Positions 33,731-42,667 of a stretch of DNA of 64,000 nt are shown here, piece after piece; the first letter of the stretch is position 1, and every line of letters begins with the position of its first letter. Source of the DNA: Thiosulfatihalobacter marinus. Its GTDB lineage: Bacteria > Pseudomonadota > Alphaproteobacteria > Rhodobacterales > Rhodobacteraceae. Under the pieces are notes generated by a model. That model was not told where the DNA came from. It saw only the letters and a program-made list of their open reading frames with translations, and did not search any database. Position numbers and translations under genes: made by a program. The stretch covers positions 294,892 to 358,891 of the forward strand of contig NZ_JAECRZ010000003.1 in NCBI RefSeq assembly GCF_016019955.1, written 5' to 3'.

Positions 33731-34212
33731 CCATGTTTCTGGCGCGCGCCATACATTTCGACGAGAGCGACCAGAGGGTCTATTTCAATCCGGCGCGCAC
33801 CGGGGAATGGGCGATCAGCGGCGGATTCGAATTCTCGAACTGGGGCGAGGCCGATCTGACCGGCAAGGCGCGGCAGGCCTTTGCCAATGGCTGGCTGGGG
33901 ATCGAGACCTTTGGCCGGGTTACGTTTGTGGCGGTCACACAGATCGAGCCACCCGAGATGGAGCGGCTGGAACAGGCGCTGGCACAACATTTTGTGGATG
34001 TCTATGGCGCGCCCGATGCCGAGGCGGCGCTGCCCGTCGCGCGCGAGGAACTGCGGCACATGGCGGAACTGTGCGCGGAACACGATCCGAACACTTTGCT
34101 GACCGTCGCGCGCGAACTGACCGAAGCAGGAGTACGCGAGCAATATCACGCGATCAAACCCGCCGAGGCCGAGCTGGAACAGTTCGCGATTCACGCCACG
34201 CCGGACAGCTGA
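33727..34212 (+). CDS. DUF6505-like protein
   Basis: This 161-residue soluble protein has a conserved-looking N-terminal part 'AIHFDESDQRVYFNPARTGEW' (positions about 8-28) and 'GGFEFSNW'. It resembles DUF6505, a family I recall only from alphaproteobacteria next to Mrp and DUF4444 genes. The C-terminal half is helical and acidic. It overlaps the preceding gene by ATGA; a second ATG two codons later is also possible. Function unknown. The conserved four-gene run suggests a shared role in protein cofactor handling. Confidence 0.7.
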   Translation: MTMFLARAIHFDESDQRVYFNPARTGEWAISGGFEFSNWGEADLTGKARQAFANGWLGIETFGRVTFVAVTQIEPPEMERLEQALAQHFVDVYGAPDAEAALPVAREELRHMAELCAEHDPNTLLTVARELTEAGVREQYHAIKPAEAELEQFAIHATPDS

Positions 34213-34380
34213 TCGGGCGACTCAGGTTAACGGCCTTGTTTTACACGGCGCCCCGCCTTGGCAGCACAGCGGTATCACGTCGGTATTGCGTCGGTATCGC
34301 AGCCGCGAAACGGCCCAAATCGCGATGATGAACGCAGCGGGCGCCATGACGCGAGGGAAAGGCAACGGCGCGGCGCGGCG
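34213..34380. repeat. Intergenic region with a three-copy 11-base tandem repeat
   Basis: In this 168-base gap between convergent genes, bases 34270-34302 hold three imperfect 11-base units beginning CGGTAT (CGGTATCACGT, CGGTATTGCGT, CGGTATCGCAG). No clear terminator with a T-run is visible on either strand. Confidence 0.5.
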
Positions 34381-35349
34381 CTATCCCGCGGCCCAAAGAT
34401 AAAGCGGCAGGCCAATGGTGATGTTGAAGGGGAAGGACACCCCCAGCGACAGGGTAAGGTAGACCCCGCTTTCGGCCTGTGGCAGGGCGATCTTCATCGC
34501 GGCAGGAACGGCGATATACGAAGCCGAGGCCGACAAACCCATCAACAGGAAAAGGCTGCCCGGCCCAAGACCGATGACGCTTCCGGTGATCCAGCCCAGC
34601 GTGGCGCCAACCAAGGGCATGACCAGCCCGAAGGCGAACAAACCCGCCGACAGCATGTGCCGGTTCCCGAGCAGGCTGCGCCCCGCGGACAGACCCATGT
34701 CCAGCAGGAACAGGCAAAGAATACCGGTGAAGGGCGTGACGATGAAGGGAGCAATCATTTCCATCCCCTCGCCCCCTGTCACCGCGCCGATGGCAAAGGC
34801 CCCGGTCAGCAGGACGATCGAGCCATTGGCCAGCAGGTCGCGCCACAAACGGCTGTCGGAACCGGGCGCCGCGCCGCCCTTGACCCGATGCGCCAGCCAC
34901 AGCGCGGACAGAATGGCGGGCACCTCCATCGCGGCGGCAACGGCCACCATGTAGCCATCATGGGCCAGCCCGACGAGATCCAGAAGGCTGGTGGCGGTGA
35001 CGAAGGTGACGATCGAGATCGAGCCATAATGCCCGGCGACGGCCGCGGCATTGAGCGCATCGAGCCGGGTCATGGCGCGCAGCAGGGCAAAGGCCACAAA
35101 CGGGATGGCAAAGGACAGCGCCACCCCGGCCGCGATGGCGACGAAGAGATCGGGGGTGATGCCGTGGGCCGCCAGGCTGGCGCCGCCTTTGAAGCCAATG
35201 GCCAGAAGCAGGTAGAGCGACATGAACCTGGCCGCGCCCTCGGGGATCGAAAGGTCCGAGCGGACAAAGGCGGCAAGCAGCCCCAGAGCGAAAAACAGGA
35301 TCGTGGGTACCAGCAGGCTGCTGGCCAGCGTGTCGAGAATATGCGGCAT
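34381..35349 (-). CDS. SbtA-like sodium-dependent bicarbonate transporter family protein
   Basis: This 322-residue protein has about ten transmembrane helices in the duplicated five-helix pattern of the SbtA/DUF897 family. 'AAVAGHYGSISIVTFVTA' near residue 105 and 'GLSASASYIAVPAAMKIALPQA' near 275 (family motif 'ASASYIAVPAA') are well conserved. Cyanobacterial SbtA imports bicarbonate with sodium. No SbtB (PII-like) partner gene is present. The gene is divergent from a LysR regulator, which probably controls it. Bicarbonate supply would fit a CO2-producing formate oxidiser or an anaplerotic need, but the substrate is not proven here. Confidence 0.8.
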   Translation of the reverse strand: MPHILDTLASSLLVPTILFFALGLLAAFVRSDLSIPEGAARFMSLYLLLAIGFKGGASLAAHGITPDLFVAIAAGVALSFAIPFVAFALLRAMTRLDALNAAAVAGHYGSISIVTFVTATSLLDLVGLAHDGYMVAVAAAMEVPAILSALWLAHRVKGGAAPGSDSRLWRDLLANGSIVLLTGAFAIGAVTGGEGMEMIAPFIVTPFTGILCLFLLDMGLSAGRSLLGNRHMLSAGLFAFGLVMPLVGATLGWITGSVIGLGPGSLFLLMGLSASASYIAVPAAMKIALPQAESGVYLTLSLGVSFPFNITIGLPLYLWAAG

Positions 35350-35447
35350 GGACCACCCGTTTCTTAATGTTCCGGGGGCAATGCCTTGAGTTCCAGATTT
35401 TTGGAAATACTATGTTACTAAGTATTAAATAGGTATAGGCTATGTAA
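35350..35447. promoter_or_regulatory. Divergent promoter with a LysR-type operator
   Basis: These 98 bases are distinctly AT-rich compared with the flanks. The interrupted dyad ATACT (35407-35411) - nine bases - AGTAT (35421-35425) contains the T-N11-A pattern of LysR-type boxes and lies 23 bases before the LysR start. It probably serves both the LysR gene and the SbtA-like gene. Confidence 0.6.
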
Positions 35448-36395
35448 ATGCGCCCCACCCTGCGCCAGCTTGAATATGTCGTGACCGTGCATCGGCTGGG
35501 CCGGTTCGGGCTGGCGGCCGAAATGCTGAATGTCAGCCAACCCAGCCTGTCAGCGCAGATCGCGACGGTAGAGGCCGAGATGGGTTTGCGGATTTTCAAG
35601 CGGGATCGCGGAGGAGTGCAGACCACGGCGCGGGGTGAGGAATTCGTGCGCCGCGCGCGGCGCATTCTGCGCGAGTTCGAGAATCTGCGCAGCGCCATGT
35701 CGAGCGACCTGCCCTTTGCCGGGCGGCTGCGGCTGGGTGTGCTACCGTCGATCGGGCCTTACCTGTTGCCGCCTGCCGTCAAGGACATTCACGCGCAGGT
35801 GCCGGGTCTGCGGGTGGTGGTGCGCGAAGAAAACACCCGCGACCTGGAACTGGGGCTGAAATCGGGGCGGTTCGACGTGATCATCTCGACCCCCGAGGAT
35901 CACCCGAACACGCATCAGCGCCGCCTGTTCAACGAGCGGCTTTGGATCGCGGTGGCCACGGATGATCCGCTGGCCACGCTGGCCCGCGACGCGCTGGCCG
36001 CCGATCTGGAAGGGCGGCTTTTTCTGACGCTGGACCAGAGTCACCGGCTTTCGCGGATCGCCTATGCGCTGGCGGCGGAATGCGGCGGCGTGGTGTCGGA
36101 CGACTATGAGGGCACGACGCTGGATTCGATTCTGCTGATGGCGGCGTCGGGCACCGGCGTGGCGATTCTGCCGGAACTGTTCGCAAGGCGGCAGGCGGTG
36201 CATCGCGACGAGGTTGTGGTGCGGCGGCTTGACGTAGCCAATGCCAATCGCGATCTGGCACTGCTGGTGCGGCGCGAGGACAGCGCCGATTCCGGGCACG
36301 ACCTGTTGACTACCGCCCTGCGCCGGGTGGCGCGGAAGTATGGGCTTGGGGCCGTGCCCGCGCCCGACACCGGCGGGATCACGGCGCGGCGTTGA
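35448..36395 (+). CDS. LysR-family transcriptional regulator
   Basis: This 315-residue regulator has a winged helix-turn-helix at residues 1-60 ('MRPTLRQLEYVVTVHRLGRF', 'AAEMLNVSQPSLSAQIATVE') and an effector-binding domain from about 90 to 295, of OxyR/CysB-like type. It is divergent from the SbtA-like gene across a short AT-rich region with an ATACT-N9-AGTAT dyad, the usual LysR arrangement. The last 17 bases overlap the end of the convergent tupA gene. The coinducer is not predictable from sequence. Confidence 0.9.
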   Translation: MRPTLRQLEYVVTVHRLGRFGLAAEMLNVSQPSLSAQIATVEAEMGLRIFKRDRGGVQTTARGEEFVRRARRILREFENLRSAMSSDLPFAGRLRLGVLPSIGPYLLPPAVKDIHAQVPGLRVVVREENTRDLELGLKSGRFDVIISTPEDHPNTHQRRLFNERLWIAVATDDPLATLARDALAADLEGRLFLTLDQSHRLSRIAYALAAECGGVVSDDYEGTTLDSILLMAASGTGVAILPELFARRQAVHRDEVVVRRLDVANANRDLALLVRREDSADSGHDLLTTALRRVARKYGLGAVPAPDTGGITARR

Positions 36396-37185
36396 AGGTA
36401 AAGAGCGTTTCGCCGTTCAGTTTGTAGCCGTCAATCAGCGCCTTGGCGCGGTCGCTGGTCAGCCAGGTTTCCAGCCTGGCGGCGAGATCGGATTTCACAT
36501 GGGGATGTTTGGCCGGGTTCACCGGCAGGTAGGCATATTGGTTGAACAACACCGGATCGCCCGCGTACAGCAGCGCCAGATCGCCCTTGTTGCCGAAATT
36601 CAGCCAGCTGGCGCGGTCCGACAGGATATAGGTGTTCAGGCCCGAGGCGGTGTTGAGCGCCGCGCCCATGCCCGCGCCGACCTCTTTGTACCAGGCCACG
36701 TCGCGCGCATCCGCGCCTACGCCTGCCGCATCCCACAGGGATTTCTCTTTCTTGTGGGTGCCGCTGTCATCGCCCCGGCTGACGAAGGGTGCCTGCGCGG
36801 CGGCAATCCGGCCCAGCGCGTCGGCGGCAGAGCTGGCGGATGCGATCCCGGCCGGGTCGGCGGCGGGGCCGATCAGGACAAAATCGTTATACATGATCTC
36901 GGTCCGATGGGTGCCGTTGCCGGCGGCGATGAAATCCTCTTCGGCCTTTCTGGAATGCACGAGGATGGCATCCACGTCACCCGACGCACCCAGGCGGATG
37001 GCCTGGCCGGTGCCCACGACAAGCAACTGCACCTCAAGCCCAAGATCCTTGCGGATCTCCGGCAGCAGCACCTCGGCCAGCCCCGAATTGTGGAACGACG
37101 TGGTCACGGCCAGTTTCATCTGATCGGCAAGGGCGCCGGTGGCGGCCAGTGACAAGAGGGCGACAAGCAGGGTTCGTAGCATCAT
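36379..37185 (-). CDS. tupA: Tungstate ABC transporter substrate-binding protein
   Basis: This 268-residue periplasmic protein has a signal peptide (1-20). The TupA hallmarks are 'TTSFHNSGLAEVLLP' (the TTT/S..SGL motif), 'VVGTGQAIRLGASGDVDAILVHS' (positions about 56-78) and 'FVSRGDDSGTHKKE' near 130, where arginine and serine side chains bind the oxyanion. TupA proteins prefer tungstate to molybdate. The start at 37185 overlaps the ATPase gene stop as ATGA. The three-gene set reads permease, ATPase, binding protein on the minus strand. Confidence 0.9.
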   Translation of the reverse strand: MMLRTLLVALLSLAATGALADQMKLAVTTSFHNSGLAEVLLPEIRKDLGLEVQLLVVGTGQAIRLGASGDVDAILVHSRKAEEDFIAAGNGTHRTEIMYNDFVLIGPAADPAGIASASSAADALGRIAAAQAPFVSRGDDSGTHKKEKSLWDAAGVGADARDVAWYKEVGAGMGAALNTASGLNTYILSDRASWLNFGNKGDLALLYAGDPVLFNQYAYLPVNPAKHPHVKSDLAARLETWLTSDRAKALIDGYKLNGETLFTFNAAP

Positions 37186-37901
37186 TCGACAATATCTCCG
37201 TTGATGAACGCGGCGGCCTCGCGGGTTCGCGGGGCGGCAAAGAATTGATCGGCGGGGGCGGTTTCGTGCAGGGCGCCGCGATAGACGAACCACACGTCGC
37301 CCGCCAGGCGACGGGCCTGGCCGATGTCATGCGTGGCCATGACAACGCGGGTGCCACCGGCATGGGCGGCGGTCAGGATCTCTTCGAATTCGCGGGTGGC
37401 GCGACCGTCGAGATTGGCACAGGGTTCGTCCAGGAACAGGATTTCCGGGTCACGGATCAGGGCGCGGGCCAGCGCGAGTTTCTGGCGCTCGCCGCCGGAC
37501 AGGACGGTGGCAAGCTTGGTCGCGCTGTCCGCAAGGCCAACCCGGTCCAGCCAGGTGGCGGCCCGGGCGCGGGCGTCCTTGCGCGGGGTGCCGTGCACGA
37601 TCAGCGGATAGGCGACATTGTCCAGCGCAGAGCGGCGCATCATGATCGGGGTCTGAAAGACAAAGGCCTGGCGGCGGCGCGCCTGGGCCTCGGGCACCTG
37701 CCAGGCGAGCGTGCCGCGCGCCACCCGTTCCATGCCGTGCAGCAGGCGCAGAAGCGTGGATTTGCCCGCGCCGTTGGGGCCCATGACGATGGTCAGCCCC
37801 GAAGGCGATACCGACAGCGAAACCGGGCCGACCAGCACCTTGCCCCGGCGGCGCACGGTGGCATCGGTGACGGTGAGCGGCAGGATAGAGGGATTTACCA
37901 T
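37182..37901 (-). CDS. tupC: Tungstate ABC transporter ATP-binding protein
   Basis: This 239-residue ATPase has Walker A GPNGAGKST, Q-loop 'FVFQTPIMMRRSALDNV', signature LSGGERQKLALARA, Walker B ILFLDEPCANLD and the H-loop 'ATHDIGQA'. It energises tungstate import through the neighbouring permease. The ATG at 37901 overlaps the permease stop by seven bases, and the stop overlaps the binding-protein start by four, so the three proteins are translationally coupled. Confidence 0.92.
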   Translation of the reverse strand: MVNPSILPLTVTDATVRRRGKVLVGPVSLSVSPSGLTIVMGPNGAGKSTLLRLLHGMERVARGTLAWQVPEAQARRRQAFVFQTPIMMRRSALDNVAYPLIVHGTPRKDARARAATWLDRVGLADSATKLATVLSGGERQKLALARALIRDPEILFLDEPCANLDGRATREFEEILTAAHAGGTRVVMATHDIGQARRLAGDVWFVYRGALHETAPADQFFAAPRTREAAAFINGDIVE

Positions 37902-38599
37902 CGGTCGCTGACCTCTGTGCGCGACAGGCTGTGCACGCCGAGATTCACCAGCACGGCCAGCCCGATCAGGATAAAGCCCAGCGCCAGCGCCAGCGCGAAA
38001 TTGCCCTTGCCGGTTTCCAGCGCGATGGCGGTGGTCAGCACGCGGGTGGCGTTGTCGATATTGCCGCCCACGATCATGATCGCGCCAACCTCTCCGATGC
38101 CGCGCCCGAATCCGGCCAGCGCCGCCGTCAGCAGCGCCCGCCGCCCGTCCCAGAGCAGCGTGGCGATGCGCTGGAACCGGGTGGTGTTCAGCGAGATCAG
38201 CAGATCGTGATATTCGGCCCAAAGCTCGCGAATGGCCTGATGCGCGATCGAGGCGATCAGGGGGGTGAGGATGATCACCTGTGCGATGATCATGGCGGTG
38301 GGGGTGAACAGCAGGCCAAACACCCCGAATGGCCCGGAGCGCGACAGGAAAAGATAGACGATCAGCCCCACCACCACCGGCGGCAGGCCCATCAGCGCGT
38401 TCAGCGTGGCGATGACGAACCGGCGCCAGCGGAACCGGCGCACCGCCAGCCAGCACCCCAAAGGCAGGCCGATGGCGCTGGCGATCACCACCGCCGAAAG
38501 GGTGACGCGCAGCGACCGCAGCGAAATCTCGATGAGATCACTGTCCAGTGTGACGATGAGCCGGCCTGCCTGAAGCAGCCCCTGGAGTATTTCGTTCAT
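37895..38599 (-). CDS. tupB: Tungstate ABC transporter permease
   Basis: This 234-residue membrane protein has five to six transmembrane helices and the binding-protein-dependent permease loop 'GFGRGIGEVGAIMIVGGNI' near residue 165 (EAA-like). It forms the homodimeric channel for tungstate with TupC. It is the first gene of the tup unit. I chose the ATG at 38599; a much longer in-frame extension upstream lacks features and covers the promoter region. Confidence 0.92.
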   Translation of the reverse strand: MNEILQGLLQAGRLIVTLDSDLIEISLRSLRVTLSAVVIASAIGLPLGCWLAVRRFRWRRFVIATLNALMGLPPVVVGLIVYLFLSRSGPFGVFGLLFTPTAMIIAQVIILTPLIASIAHQAIRELWAEYHDLLISLNTTRFQRIATLLWDGRRALLTAALAGFGRGIGEVGAIMIVGGNIDNATRVLTTAIALETGKGNFALALALGFILIGLAVLVNLGVHSLSRTEVSDRW

Positions 38600-39011
38600 G
38601 GGTTCAGTCTGGCCGTTCTGTCCCGTTGTTGCGCGGTCCGGTTCGTCCGGTTCCGGTCGAAAACCGGCAGCCGCGGCTGTTTTCTTCTTGATTGTTACAT
38701 TTTCGCGGTTTGACAAGGGGGGAAAGGAAATTGCGCGAACAGGGGCGGGATACGCATGTTTCAGACCCAAAATGTCCGTGCCGCCCGGGGTGGCGCGCCA
38801 AAAAGTCCCGCACGGGGCTGCATTGAATTTGGGGTTACAAGATTGGAAAGGCGTCGGCTGGCTTGCGTGCAAAGGGGTTCCCGGCTTTGATGGCGGAACC
38901 CATGTCGGCGCAGGAATAACCGGTACTGACACAAAAATAGTGCTTGGCATTATTATGCACATCATGCAATAAATTGGCATTATATTGCCAATGGTCATTT
39001 GGGAGGAAATC
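38600..39011. promoter_or_regulatory. Divergent control region: tup promoter side and TRAP/box-type operators
   Basis: This is a 412-base gap. Near the tup side the perfect palindrome CAGCCGCGGCTG (38668-38679) is preceded by a CCGGT...ACCGG stem, and the 38640-38720 stretch could hold the tup leader. Near the TRAP gene lie TGCA-N5-TGCA (38956-38968), the perfect dyad TTGGCA-N6-TGCCAA (38974-38991), and two GCATTAT words (38947-38953 and 38977-38983). The same words occur before the benzoate-ligase and boxC genes, which suggests BoxR control of the TRAP gene. A GGGAGGAAA ribosome site precedes the ATG at 39012. Confidence 0.6.
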
Positions 39012-40055
39012 ATGACCACTCGCAGAACAGTTCTTAGTCTCATCGGTGGGGTCGCCGCCGCGGCAATCACCGCAGGCGCAGCCATGGCTCAGGAAGTCAC
39101 GCTGCGGATGCACCAGTTCCTGCCGCCACAGGCCAATGTGCCCAAGCTGGTGCTGGATGTCTGGGCCGACGCGGTCGAAGAGGATTCGGGCGGCCGGATC
39201 AAGGTTGAACGCTACCCGTCGATGCAGCTGGGCGGCAAGCCGCCCGAATTGATGGATCAGGCGATTGACGGCGTGGCCGACATCGTGTGGACCGTGGTCG
39301 GCTATACGCCGGGCCGCTACCCGTCGACCGAAGTGTTCGAACTGCCCTTCATGGTCGAGGATGCCCGCGCGGCGTCTTATGCCTATTGGACGATGTTCGA
39401 CAAATACATGAAGGACGACGAGTTCAGGAATGTGAAGATCCTGGGCACCTGGGTGCACGGGCCGGGCATGTTCCACACCAACAAGCCGGTCGAGAAACCC
39501 GCCGACCTGCAAGGCATGAAGATCCGGGGCGGTTCGCGCCTGGTGAACGAATTGCTGACGCTGGTGGGCGCAACTCCGGTCGGGATGCCTGTGCCGGCGG
39601 TGCCAGAAGGCCTGTCCAAGGGCGTGATCGACGGCACCACCATCCCGTGGGAAGTGACCGCCGCGCTGAAAGTGCCGGAACTGGTAAGCAACCACACCGA
39701 ATTCGAAGGCCCGGCGCTGTATAACCTGACCTTCGTTCTGGCGATGAACAAACCGCGCTATGATGCCCTGCCCGACGACCTGAAGGCGGTGATCGATCAA
39801 AACTCGGGGCTGGAATTCTCGGTCTTTGCCGGGGGCACCCAGGCCGATGCCGATGGCCCGGCGCGGGAACTGGCCGTGAAGCGCGGCAACAACATCATCA
39901 CCGTGTCCAAGGAAGACGCGCAGGAATGGGTTGACCTGGTACAGCCGATCTATGCCAGCTGGATTTCGGACATGGCCAAGCGTGGCAAGGACGGTCAGGC
40001 GCTGATCGACGAGGCCAGGGCGCTGATGGAAGAATACGAAAAGAACAACATGTGA
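39012..40055 (+). CDS. TRAP transporter DctP-type substrate-binding protein (orphan)
   Basis: This 347-residue periplasmic protein has a signal peptide (1-26, ending AMAQ) and the DctP fold: 'RMHQFLPPQANVPKLVLDVW', 'QLGGKPPELMDQAIDGVADI', and 'GMKIRGGSRLVNELLTLVG', with the conserved arginine that binds a carboxylate. TRAP systems import organic acids together with DctQ and DctM membrane subunits, which are absent here. The operator-like repeats upstream match those of the box genes, so the ligand is probably benzoate or another aromatic acid. A strong terminator follows the gene. Confidence 0.88.
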   Translation: MTTRRTVLSLIGGVAAAAITAGAAMAQEVTLRMHQFLPPQANVPKLVLDVWADAVEEDSGGRIKVERYPSMQLGGKPPELMDQAIDGVADIVWTVVGYTPGRYPSTEVFELPFMVEDARAASYAYWTMFDKYMKDDEFRNVKILGTWVHGPGMFHTNKPVEKPADLQGMKIRGGSRLVNELLTLVGATPVGMPVPAVPEGLSKGVIDGTTIPWEVTAALKVPELVSNHTEFEGPALYNLTFVLAMNKPRYDALPDDLKAVIDQNSGLEFSVFAGGTQADADGPARELAVKRGNNIITVSKEDAQEWVDLVQPIYASWISDMAKRGKDGQALIDEARALMEEYEKNNM

Positions 40056-40079
40056 TCCGGACCGGATTGGACATGGACG

Positions 40080-40110
40080 GGGGCCGCGACGGATGTCGCG
40101 GCCCCTTTTT
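40080..40110 (+). terminator. Rho-independent terminator of the TRAP binding-protein gene
   Basis: A perfect 11-base-pair stem GGGGCCGCGAC (40080-40090) / GTCGCGGCCCC (40095-40105) with a GGAT loop is followed by five T. It lies 25 bases after the stop codon, so the TRAP gene is a separate transcription unit from the box genes. Confidence 0.93.
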
Positions 40111-40307
40111 GTTGGGGCAAGACACCGGGACGCTGCGCGGCCACAGACTTTCGAAATCGCATCTTCCGGCCCTGAATGTTGCATTATTTTGCCTATATGA
40201 GGCAAATTTTGCTACAAACACCTGCACAAATGTGCATTATCAAGCATAGGCGCGTTGGCCCGTCCGGGGAGGGATGTGCCGATTCGCAGCGCGAGGGAGG
40301 ACCAGCC
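40111..40307 (+). promoter_or_regulatory. Benzoate-CoA ligase promoter with BoxR-type operators
   Basis: Two GCATTAT words (40181-40187 and 40234-40240), the dyad TTGCC (40189-40193) / GGCAA (40201-40205), and the near-perfect dyad TGCACAAATGTGCA (40223-40236; TGCA-N6-TGCA) lie in an AT-rich stretch. I recall that BoxR/BzdR regulators bind TGCA-containing repeats. A purine-rich site (GAGGGAGG) precedes the ATG at 40308. Confidence 0.65.
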
Positions 40308-41846
40308 ATGCCAGACAACGCAAACGCCGCACTGTATTTCGTGGACCGCCATATTGCCGAGGGGCGCGCCGACAAGGTGGCCTTTCGCGAAGCCGACGGT
40401 GCCCGGCGCAGCCTGACATACGGGCGGTTGGCGGATGAGGCCGCGCGGTTTGCCGGGGCGCTGTATGCCCATGGGGTGCGGCGCGAGGAACGCATCGCGA
40501 TGATCGTGCGGGACCAGATCGAATTCCCGGTGATCTTCTGGGGCGCGATGAAGGCGGGGGCGATTCCGGTGCCGCTGAACACATTGCTGGCGGCCCCGGT
40601 CTATGACGCCATCCTGAGCGACAGCCGCGCCACGATCCTTGTGGTGTCGCAGCAGCTTTGGGAAACAGTCAAACCGGCGGTGCAGGACAATCGTCACCTG
40701 CGCGCGATCCTGGTGATCGGCGAGGCGCCCGAGGGCACCGAGAGCTATACCGCCTTTACCGCCGGCGCCCAGCCGATGGAGACCGTGGACGCGCATGAGG
40801 ACGAGCTGGCGTTCTGGCTGTACAGTTCGGGATCGACCGGCACGCCCAAGGGTGTGCGGCACGTGCATTCCAGCCTGAAGGCCACCGCCGACACGTTTGG
40901 CGCGCAGGTTCTGGACATCCGCGAGGACGACACGGTGTTTTCGGTGGCCAAGATGTTCTTTGCCTACGGGCTGGGCAATGCGATGTCCTTTCCGATGTCG
41001 GTGGGCGCCACCACGGTGTTGCTGGGCGGGCGGCCCACGCCCGGCGGGGTGCTGGAGATCATGGCCGAAGAAAAGCCCACGATCTTTTGCGGCGTGCCGA
41101 CGCTGTTCGCCGCGCTGGTCGCCGAGCAGGAATCCCGGGGCGGGGCACCCGACCACATGGTGCGGCTGTGCACCAGCGCGGGCGAGGCGCTGCCGCGCGA
41201 GATCGGCGAGCGGTGGGAAACGCTGTGGGGCTGTGGGATTGTCGATGGGGTTGGCTCGACCGAGATGCTTCACATTTTCCTGAGCAACGCGCCGGGTGAT
41301 ATCGTTTATGGCACCTCCGGCAAGCCGGTGCCCGGATACGAAGTGCGGCTGGTGGACGAGCATGACGAGGACGTGGCCGAGGGCGACGTGGGCGAATTGC
41401 TGGTGCGCGGCCCGTCCAGCGCCGAAGGGTACTGGAACCGGCGGCACAAATCGCAATCCACGTTCGAAGGACACTGGACCCGCACAGGCGATAAATACGA
41501 ACGCGACGCGGCGGGACGATATGTCTATTGCGGGCGCACGGACGACATGTTCAAAGTCTCCGGTATCTGGGTCAGCCCGTTCGAAGTGGAACAGGCGCTG
41601 ATCGAGCATCCGGCGGTGCTGGAAGCGGCCGTGGTGGCCCGCACGGATGATGACAACCTGATCAAGCCGGCCGCGTTTATCGTGATCAAGGACGGCGCCG
41701 ACGCGCCCGAGGAGCAGGTTTTGAAGGATTTCGTGAAGGACAGGATCGGCATGTGGAAATATCCGCGCTGGATTTCGGTGGTCGGGGATCTGCCCAAGAC
41801 CGCGACCGGCAAGATCCAGCGGTTCAGGCTGCGGGAGATTGCGTGA
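40308..41846 (+). CDS. bclA: Benzoate--CoA ligase
   Basis: This 512-residue acyl-CoA synthetase of the benzoate branch makes benzoyl-CoA from benzoate, ATP and CoA. Motifs visible are the phosphate loop 'LYSSGSTGTPKGV' near residue 180, 'GSTEMLHIFLSN' near 315 (aromatic-acid specific region), and 'YVYCGRTDDMFKVSGIWVSP', where the hinge follows GRTDD, near 405. The adenylation lysine is in 'KTATGKIQR' at the C-terminus. It is the first gene of the box run and overlaps the hydrolase gene by one base (TGATG). Its promoter carries TGCA dyads. Confidence 0.93.
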   Translation: MPDNANAALYFVDRHIAEGRADKVAFREADGARRSLTYGRLADEAARFAGALYAHGVRREERIAMIVRDQIEFPVIFWGAMKAGAIPVPLNTLLAAPVYDAILSDSRATILVVSQQLWETVKPAVQDNRHLRAILVIGEAPEGTESYTAFTAGAQPMETVDAHEDELAFWLYSSGSTGTPKGVRHVHSSLKATADTFGAQVLDIREDDTVFSVAKMFFAYGLGNAMSFPMSVGATTVLLGGRPTPGGVLEIMAEEKPTIFCGVPTLFAALVAEQESRGGAPDHMVRLCTSAGEALPREIGERWETLWGCGIVDGVGSTEMLHIFLSNAPGDIVYGTSGKPVPGYEVRLVDEHDEDVAEGDVGELLVRGPSSAEGYWNRRHKSQSTFEGHWTRTGDKYERDAAGRYVYCGRTDDMFKVSGIWVSPFEVEQALIEHPAVLEAAVVARTDDDNLIKPAAFIVIKDGADAPEEQVLKDFVKDRIGMWKYPRWISVVGDLPKTATGKIQRFRLREIA

Positions 41847-42667
41847 TGGCATTGGACTGGAACGCGGGATCGGGGCGGCTGACGGCGGGCGGCAAATCGC
41901 TGGAATGGGCCTGTTGGGGGCCGGCACCGGGGGACGGCCCGGTGATCGTGATGCTGCACGAGGGGCTGGGATGCGTCGCCTTGTGGCGCGATTTTCCGGC
42001 CCGGGTGGCCGAGGCCACGGGCCTGCCGGTATTCGCGTATTCGCGCGCGGGCTATGGGCAATCCGAACGCGCCAAGCTGCCGCGCCCGCTTGACTACATG
42101 ACGCGCGAGGCCGTGGATGTGCTGCCCGAACTGCTTGACGATCTGGGCGCGGCGCGGGTGATCCTGCTGGGCCATTCCGACGGCGCGACAATCGCCGCCG
42201 AATATGCCGGGCGCGTGGCGGATCACCGGGTGCGCGGGCTGATCCTGATGGCGCCGCATGTATTTGCCGAGCCCGAAGGGCTGGCCGCGATCGTCGAGGC
42301 CAAGCGGCTGTATCTGACATCCGATCTGCCGGGCAAGATGGCACAGTTTCACGCCCATCCCGACAATGCGTTCTGGGGCTGGAACGGCGCCTGGCTGCAC
42401 CCGCATTTCCGCAAGTGGAACGTGGCCGAGGTGATCGATTATCTGCGTGTGCCGTCGCTGGTGATTCAGGGCCGGCAGGACCAGTATGGCACGCTGGCGC
42501 AGGTGGCGGAGTTCGAGGAACGCTCTTACGCGCCGGTGGATACGCTGATCCTGGAGGACTGCCAGCACGCCCCGCATCTGGAACACCCCGAGGCGGTGCT
42601 TGAGGCGGTGACGGATTTTGCCGCGCGCCTGGTGCGGATCGAGGCGGCCGAGGTCGAAACCGGATGA
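41846..42667 (+). CDS. Alpha/beta hydrolase of the box cluster
   Basis: This 273-residue hydrolase has the nucleophile elbow GHSDGA (S111), the acid in 'IQGRQDQYGT' and the histidine in 'EDCQHAPHLE'. 'HEGLGCVALWRDFP' near residue 35 is the oxyanion-hole region. It lies between the benzoate-CoA ligase and a DUF309 gene with one- and four-base overlaps, so it is part of the benzoate operon. Similar hydrolases in other box clusters are thought to remove benzoyl-CoA or ring-cleavage esters and protect the CoA pool. The substrate is inferred from context. Confidence 0.82.
   Translation: MALDWNAGSGRLTAGGKSLEWACWGPAPGDGPVIVMLHEGLGCVALWRDFPARVAEATGLPVFAYSRAGYGQSERAKLPRPLDYMTREAVDVLPELLDDLGAARVILLGHSDGATIAAEYAGRVADHRVRGLILMAPHVFAEPEGLAAIVEAKRLYLTSDLPGKMAQFHAHPDNAFWGWNGAWLHPHFRKWNVAEVIDYLRVPSLVIQGRQDQYGTLAQVAEFEERSYAPVDTLILEDCQHAPHLEHPEAVLEAVTDFAARLVRIEAAEVETG

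Noticed and set aside
38585-38594. GGAGTATTT as another copy of the 53641 repeat
   Set aside because: It lies inside the tupB coding start with no flanking stems, so it is a chance match.
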